Of a stretch of 9,948 bases of DNA, positions 6,727 through 9,948 are shown in pieces. The DNA is from an uncultured Ruminococcus sp. (lineage in GTDB: Bacteria; Bacillota; Clostridia; Oscillospirales; Ruminococcaceae): the NCBI GenBank assembly GCA_946531975.1, contig CAMNAY010000044.1, positions 1 to 9,948 of the forward strand. The letters run 5' to 3'. The notes under the pieces are model-generated. The model did no database searches. It saw only the letters and a list, made by a program, of their open reading frames with translations, and was not told where the DNA came from. A program made the translations under genes and the position numbers. Position 1 is the first letter of the stretch. Every line of letters starts with the position of its first letter.

Positions 6727-7032
6727 TTACTCGTCATCCTCAGTCAGTTTGTCAGCTGCTTCCTCAACAGCTTCCTTCGCATCCTCTGCAAGATCAGCAG
6801 CCTTCTCAGCAGCATCCTCGACTGCGTCTTCCGCAGCCTCAACAGCATCCTCAGCGCCCTCTGCAAGATCGTCTGCGCAAACGCCGCAATCCTCGCAGAA
6901 GCAGTCATCATCGTCAAACTCGTCTGCGTCATAGCGGCAGCATGCCTCATCCTGACGCTTCTTTGCCAGAACGTAAGCAGCAGCACCCGCAGCAGCCGCT
7001 GCCATCAGTGCGAATACGGTTAATTTCTTCAT
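6727..7032 (-). CDS. Small acidic Cys-rich membrane-anchored protein, function unknown
   Basis: I do not recognise a named family. The 101-residue product (MKK start) has one hydrophobic segment (about 4-22, Ala-rich) with KKR after it, then an acidic cysteine cluster with Cys at 31, 32, 44, 46, 49 and 52, including CFC and CEDCGVC. It ends in five heptad-like repeats (about 60-94) built of Ala, Glu, Asp and Val, such as AEDAVEA and AEDAVED. The tail looks like an amphipathic helix or coiled coil of the YtxH/LEA-like kind. I chose the ATG at 7032 because AGAGGA stands 6 bases before it; an in-frame ATG at 7038 is possible, with GGAG 8 bases before it. It has its own promoter and terminator, a single-gene unit. 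Composition is low-complexity, so homology searches will need masking. Cys spacing suggests metal or redox binding, which is only inference. Confidence 0.8.
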   Translation of the reverse strand: MKKLTVFALMAAAAAGAAAYVLAKKRQDEACCRYDADEFDDDDCFCEDCGVCADDLAEGAEDAVEAAEDAVEDAAEKAADLAEDAKEAVEEAADKLTEDDE

Positions 7033-7123
7033 AGTCATTCCTCTTTCTCCGCAAGGCGCTTCAAATTAGCCGGCAGTTACCGGTGACCGCTGCCCATGCG
7101 GCTGCAGCGATCCTCATGTTGTT

Positions 7124-7152
7124 ATTATAACACAATTCTGAGAAGATTTCAA
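7124..7152 (-). promoter_or_regulatory. Sigma-70/SigA-type promoter of the small acidic-protein gene
   Basis: On the - strand TTGAAA (7152-7147) is followed by a 17-base spacer and a perfect TATAAT (7129-7124). Transcription should start near 7117, leaving a leader of about 85 bases. A short CCGG-6-CCGG hairpin can form in that leader. The promoter lies only 40 bases past the fkbH-like stop, in an A/T-rich stretch with no clear terminator. Confidence 0.87.
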
Positions 7153-7191
7153 GGTATTTTTTTAATTTTTCAGAAAACTTGTATAGTTTTA

Positions 7192-8916
7192 TCACACAGT
7201 AATGTGGTGCGTGTGATTCTGGTGTGTCCGGCAGTCCAGACGGTACTGTCCGCCGCCGGTCGGCTGCATGCCGATCTCATCATAAAAATGCTCCACCATC
7301 TTATTTTTCGCGGTCGGAAGATACTCGGCAGTCAGGTACGTAAAGCCGTTATCCAGTGCCATTTTGACAATCGCATCAAACAGGCAGCCCTCGACGCCGC
7401 GTCTCAGCACACGGCAGCTCATCAGCCATGTGTCAATGAACAGCGTATCCTCGCTCTGCTTTTTGCAGATGACGACGCTGATCAGACCGTGCTCGCCGAA
7501 GCGGTCAGAGAGGGTCATATAGCGCGTAAAATATTCCGGATTTTCCGCAACAGCGGCGATATCCGCTTCCGAATAGCGCACAGTGCGCAGATTGAACTGA
7601 TTGGAGCGCTGTGTCAGCTGCGCGATGCGCGGATAGTGGAAGCTGTCAAAGGGCAGAATCTCGCCCTTCATATCAAGAGAGATCAGGTAATCGTCATAGC
7701 TGGTGAAGCTCGCCTGTGCAGCGGCACGGCTCGCCTCCGCCTGATACTGTGCGGTACGGGCTGCGTCCTCCTCGGAGTAGCTGACCGCCTCAAACAGATG
7801 CAGTCCCTCAACAAAGGCAGGCACCAGCGCCGGATCCTCCGGCAGCTCCGGAACCGTAACCTCCGGCAGCATCTCACGGACGAGATTCCGCTCGAAGGGG
7901 TTGTCATCGAGGAACACAAAGCTGTCCATCCCGATATTCAGCGTCTTCTGGATCTGCTGGATGTTCTGCGCCTTATTCTCCCAGTTCGCAACAAATGCGG
8001 CAAAATCCTCCAGCCGCAGCACCATCTCCGGATGCTTTTCAAACGGCTCTCTCGCCGTATCATCATTGTTCTTGCTGCACACTGCCAGCAGAATGCCGCG
8101 GCGCTTCAGCTCCAGCAGCCACTTTTGCAGCGCGATGAATGCCGGACCGTCGCCCAGCTCGCCGAGCTGGATCCCGTCGATGCCGTCATCACCGATGACG
8201 CCGCCCCAGAGGGTGTTGTCAAGATCCACGACGACGCATTTCTTGACTCTGCCGGCAAGCGCAAGCACTGTATCCAGCACTCTTGCGGCGACTGCGGGAA
8301 GCGCCTCCGGAATCACCGGCAGCTTTGCGAGATACCATGTCCGGTTCTCAAAGAAGTCCGCTCTGCCGCGCACCGCCTGCATTGTGCTCAGTGCGATCGG
8401 GTACACATACGGGAAATCCGCGGCGATGCGCTCGCTGAACAGCGCATTCAGCTTCCGGAGCTGATAGCCGAACGAAGCCGGCGTGCGGAGTGCGAAGCTG
8501 CCGAATACGGCATCCTCCTCCTCCGGGAAATCGAACATCAGGATCTTTGCGCGGCAGTTCGCGGCAGCAGCCTGCCAGAGTCCGGCAAAACGGCTGATCT
8601 CCTTTTCCGCGAATCCAGCACGCTCAGACGGCACAGTATCGTGAAAACGCGCCTTCACCTTCTCAACGGAGGCAAACATCAGGATATAATCCGGCTTGAA
8701 CGCATACAGCTCCGACTGCGGGTCAAGGAGCTGCGCCTCCATCTGGTCGTAATCGGTATCCAATACCGCGAGCTGATGTCCGCGCCGGACCGATTCACCT
8801 GCCAGCGCAGCCGCAAACTGCTGAGTCGCGCAGTCTCCGACAATCGCGATCCGCTGTTTGGGTTCGGTGCATTGCTTTGCGAGTTTTCTGAGTGCGGTGT
8901 AGCTGATCTGTTCCAA
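7192..8916 (-). CDS. FkbH-like HAD-IIIC family protein
   Basis: About 574 residues with the FkbH layout. The N-terminal region has GDCATQ (27-32, where relatives often have GDTATQ) and the YDQME block. A HAD-IIIC domain follows with the nucleophile loop DLDNTLW (231-237), motif II CSKNND (280-285) and FLDDNP (335-340). The C-terminal part is GNAT-like, with QRSNQFN (436-442), GEHGLI (474-479) and the WLMSCRVLRRGVE block (497-509). Known FkbH proteins load a glyceryl unit from 1,3-bisphosphoglycerate onto an acyl carrier protein, for polyketides or surface glycans. No carrier protein or other pathway gene is in this window, so the product is unknown. The start is chosen at TTG 8916, giving LEQISYTALRKL, 10 bases after AAGGAG; TTG 8922 is an alternative. 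ATGs further up would run 70-100 bases into the amidase gene. The tail is His-rich (HQNHTHH). Confidence 0.88.
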   Translation of the reverse strand: MEQISYTALRKLAKQCTEPKQRIAIVGDCATQQFAAALAGESVRRGHQLAVLDTDYDQMEAQLLDPQSELYAFKPDYILMFASVEKVKARFHDTVPSERAGFAEKEISRFAGLWQAAAANCRAKILMFDFPEEEDAVFGSFALRTPASFGYQLRKLNALFSERIAADFPYVYPIALSTMQAVRGRADFFENRTWYLAKLPVIPEALPAVAARVLDTVLALAGRVKKCVVVDLDNTLWGGVIGDDGIDGIQLGELGDGPAFIALQKWLLELKRRGILLAVCSKNNDDTAREPFEKHPEMVLRLEDFAAFVANWENKAQNIQQIQKTLNIGMDSFVFLDDNPFERNLVREMLPEVTVPELPEDPALVPAFVEGLHLFEAVSYSEEDAARTAQYQAEASRAAAQASFTSYDDYLISLDMKGEILPFDSFHYPRIAQLTQRSNQFNLRTVRYSEADIAAVAENPEYFTRYMTLSDRFGEHGLISVVICKKQSEDTLFIDTWLMSCRVLRRGVEGCLFDAIVKMALDNGFTYLTAEYLPTAKNKMVEHFYDEIGMQPTGGGQYRLDCRTHQNHTHHITV

Positions 8917-8924
8917 AATCAAGA

Positions 8925-8934
8925 TTCTCCTTCC
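8925..8934 (-). promoter_or_regulatory. Ribosome binding site for the fkbH-like gene
   Basis: GGAAGGAGAA sits 4 bases after the amidase stop codon. No ATG lies at a useful distance downstream, only in-frame TTG codons at 8922 and 8916. This is the main reason to call a TTG start, and it places the gene directly behind the amidase in one transcript. Confidence 0.7.
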
Positions 8935-8938
8935 AATG

Positions 8939-9790
8939 TTACTGTACCGTTTCGACTGTGAATAGATTTCTGTCTGTGACAAGCTCCACAACTGCCGTCG
9001 CAATCGCTTCGGCATATTCCTCCAGATGATTGTCAAAATTCTGATTATCCACTGCGGAGGTCATGAAGCCCATTTCGATCAGGCAGCTCGGCATATTGGT
9101 ATTCCGGTTGACATAATAGTTATTGCTCTGCTCATTGGAGCTGGAATTCCGGTAGCCGGATTTGATGCCGCGGTTCTGTGCTATGCCGACGTCCTCCAGC
9201 AGCTCCATGATATAGGTTGCCAGCAGCTTGTCCATAGAATTGTCGCCGCCCGCATCGTTATTGACCCAGATTTCCACGCCGTCGCCGGTCAGAGCAGAGT
9301 TCCGGTGAATCGAAATAAAGAAATCCGCATTGGCTTCGTTCGCGATTGTACAGCGGTCCTTCAGCTCGACAAATACATCCGTTTCGCGTGTCATGATGAC
9401 ACGGATATTCGGGTACTTCTCAAACGCCTTCTGCACTGCAAGCGACAGCCGGAGCACATCATCTTTTTCAAGGCGTGTCGGCGTATTCGGATCGTTCAGT
9501 GCGCCGGCATCCTTTCCGCCGTGACCCGCGTCGATCACAACGACCAGCTCTTTTTTGGTATTGACCGCCGGATCTGCGAGCTGTGTGCCTTCCTGCGGGT
9601 CTGTTGCAGTCGGAAGCGTCTGCTCGACGATATCCATGCTGCTCGGTTCCGCAGCAGAGATCTCGCTCGCAGGGTTCTTTCCCTTATGCGAACTGCCGTT
9701 ACAGCTGAAACAAAGAATGAGAATCAGCAGCAGAACAGGACCGAACACCAATCCTACGCGGTCCCAGCGTATTCTTCTTCGTCTTGCCAT
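8939..9790 (-). CDS. N-acetylmuramoyl-L-alanine amidase (Amidase_3), membrane-anchored
   Basis: This enzyme cuts the bond between N-acetylmuramic acid and L-alanine in peptidoglycan, outside the membrane. The 283 residues start with a basic stretch (MARRRR), a single hydrophobic segment (about 12-29) and a low-complexity linker (30-80). A zinc-dependent Amidase_3 domain then fills 82-272. The zinc and catalytic residues are His90 in DAGHGG, Glu108 in RLEKDD, His162 in SIHRN and Glu239 in LIEMGF. No SH3b or LysM wall-binding module is present. The general layout resembles CwlD-type sporulation amidases, but nothing here proves that role. The ATG follows GGAG by 7 bases and has its own promoter. 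The fkbH-like gene starts about 20 bases past its TAA, so the two are probably co-transcribed. Confidence 0.95.
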   Translation of the reverse strand: MARRRRIRWDRVGLVFGPVLLLILILCFSCNGSSHKGKNPASEISAAEPSSMDIVEQTLPTATDPQEGTQLADPAVNTKKELVVVIDAGHGGKDAGALNDPNTPTRLEKDDVLRLSLAVQKAFEKYPNIRVIMTRETDVFVELKDRCTIANEANADFFISIHRNSALTGDGVEIWVNNDAGGDNSMDKLLATYIMELLEDVGIAQNRGIKSGYRNSSSNEQSNNYYVNRNTNMPSCLIEMGFMTSAVDNQNFDNHLEEYAEAIATAVVELVTDRNLFTVETVQ

Positions 9791-9833
9791 TTTGCATCTC
9801 CTGAAATATAAGCGTCAGCAATCTGCCATTGTC

Positions 9834-9862
9834 ATTATAGCACACTTTTGACAAAAAAGCAA
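9834..9862 (-). promoter_or_regulatory. Probable promoter of the amidase/fkbH-like unit
   Basis: On the - strand TTGCTT (9862-9857) is followed by a 17-base spacer and a perfect TATAAT (9839-9834). The -35 box matches only the TTG half well. Transcription would begin near 9827 and give a leader of about 35 bases before the amidase ATG. Confidence 0.75.
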
Positions 9863-9870
9863 GGTTTCCG

Positions 9871-9902
9871 CCGCAAATTGCCTGATTCCGGCATTTTTGC
9901 GG
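9871..9902. repeat. Imperfect inverted repeat upstream of the amidase promoter
   Basis: CCGCAAA (9871-9877) pairs with TTTGCGG (9896-9902), with an inner GCC/GGC stem and a 7-base loop. No T-run follows directly on either strand, though T-rich bases lie inside the stem. It may be a terminator of a gene outside the window or a regulator site just upstream of the -35 box. Bases 9903-9948 show nothing I can name. Confidence 0.4.
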
Positions 9903-9948
9903 TATTTCGAACCTCCGAATGCAGATTCGCAGACGCTTTCCGCGTTTT

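Noticed and set aside
6773..6895. DNA repeats (recurring CCTCTGCAAGATC and GCATCCTC) as a tandem-repeat or CRISPR-like array
   Set aside because: They are short, unevenly spaced and in frame with the heptad-like protein repeats, so coding explains them.
7141..7191. Terminator after the FkbH-like gene
   Set aside because: Only A/T pairing is possible (AAAACT/AGTTTT) with no GC stem, and the next gene's promoter lies in the same bases.
7096..8961. A long open frame of 621 codons on the + strand, antisense to the FkbH-like gene
   Set aside because: It is the mirror of a clearly recognised protein, shows no motif of its own, begins in A/T-rich non-coding sequence, and is full of Leu, Arg, His and Gln as expected from reading this codon usage backwards.
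8917..9036. ATG starts at 9036 or 9015 for the FkbH-like gene
   Set aside because: They overlap the amidase coding end by about 77-98 bases and add a basic sequence unlike the N-terminus of FkbH relatives.
9701..9708. Possible lipoprotein signal (Cys30) in the amidase N-terminus
   Set aside because: The residues before the Cys (LCFS) do not fit the lipobox, which needs an aliphatic residue at -3; a plain membrane anchor is simpler.
9848..9853. TTGACA on the + strand as a promoter for a rightward gene
   Set aside because: No -10 box lies 16-18 bases downstream; the same bases form part of the spacer of the opposite-strand promoter.

Overview
The window looks like an ordinary chromosomal region of a Gram-positive, moderately GC-rich Clostridia-type bacterium; Ruminococcus/Oscillospiraceae is my guess. 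The reasons are the large single-chain PurL with a fused glutaminase domain, a type III pantothenate kinase behind an ECF-type S component, strong AGGAGG ribosome binding sites, TTGACA/TATAAT promoters, and a yabB-rsmI neighbour pair like that of Bacillus. No transposase, integrase, phage gene, CRISPR array, tRNA or rRNA was seen.

Left part, + strand: the 3' end of purL (3-1430), cut by the window edge, ends before a GC hairpin (1473-1504). A gene-free stretch of 383 bases follows. It holds a GC palindrome, a near-perfect sigma-70-type promoter (1644-1672) and a structured leader of about 135 nt. The promoter drives a two-gene operon: an ECF transporter S component (1814-2422, probably for pantothenate) and coaX (2441-3202). 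Together they would import pantothenate and trap it by phosphorylation, the first step to coenzyme A. A two-way terminator (3211-3240) closes this operon and the convergent one.

Middle, - strand, read right to left: ttcA-like (6650-5805), tsaD (5824-4796), trmN6/yabB-like (4799-4077) and rsmI (4080-3247). All four are RNA-modification genes that act on tRNA positions 32 and 37 or on 16S rRNA C1402. Each reading frame overlaps the next by 20, 4 and 4 bases, so they look translationally coupled.

Right part, - strand, read right to left: a promoter (9862-9834), a membrane-anchored N-acetylmuramoyl-L-alanine amidase (9790-8939), then an FkbH-like HAD-IIIC protein with a probable TTG start (8916-7192). 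After these comes an independent promoter (7152-7124) for a small, very acidic, cysteine-rich, membrane-anchored protein with heptad-like repeats (7032-6727), with its own terminator (6707-6674) just before ttcA.

Most of the window is core housekeeping. I do not see a clear new multi-gene system. The items most worth a second look are the S-component leader with two competing pairings, the small Cys-rich protein, the FkbH-like gene with no carrier protein in view, and the missing promoter for the RNA-modification operon.
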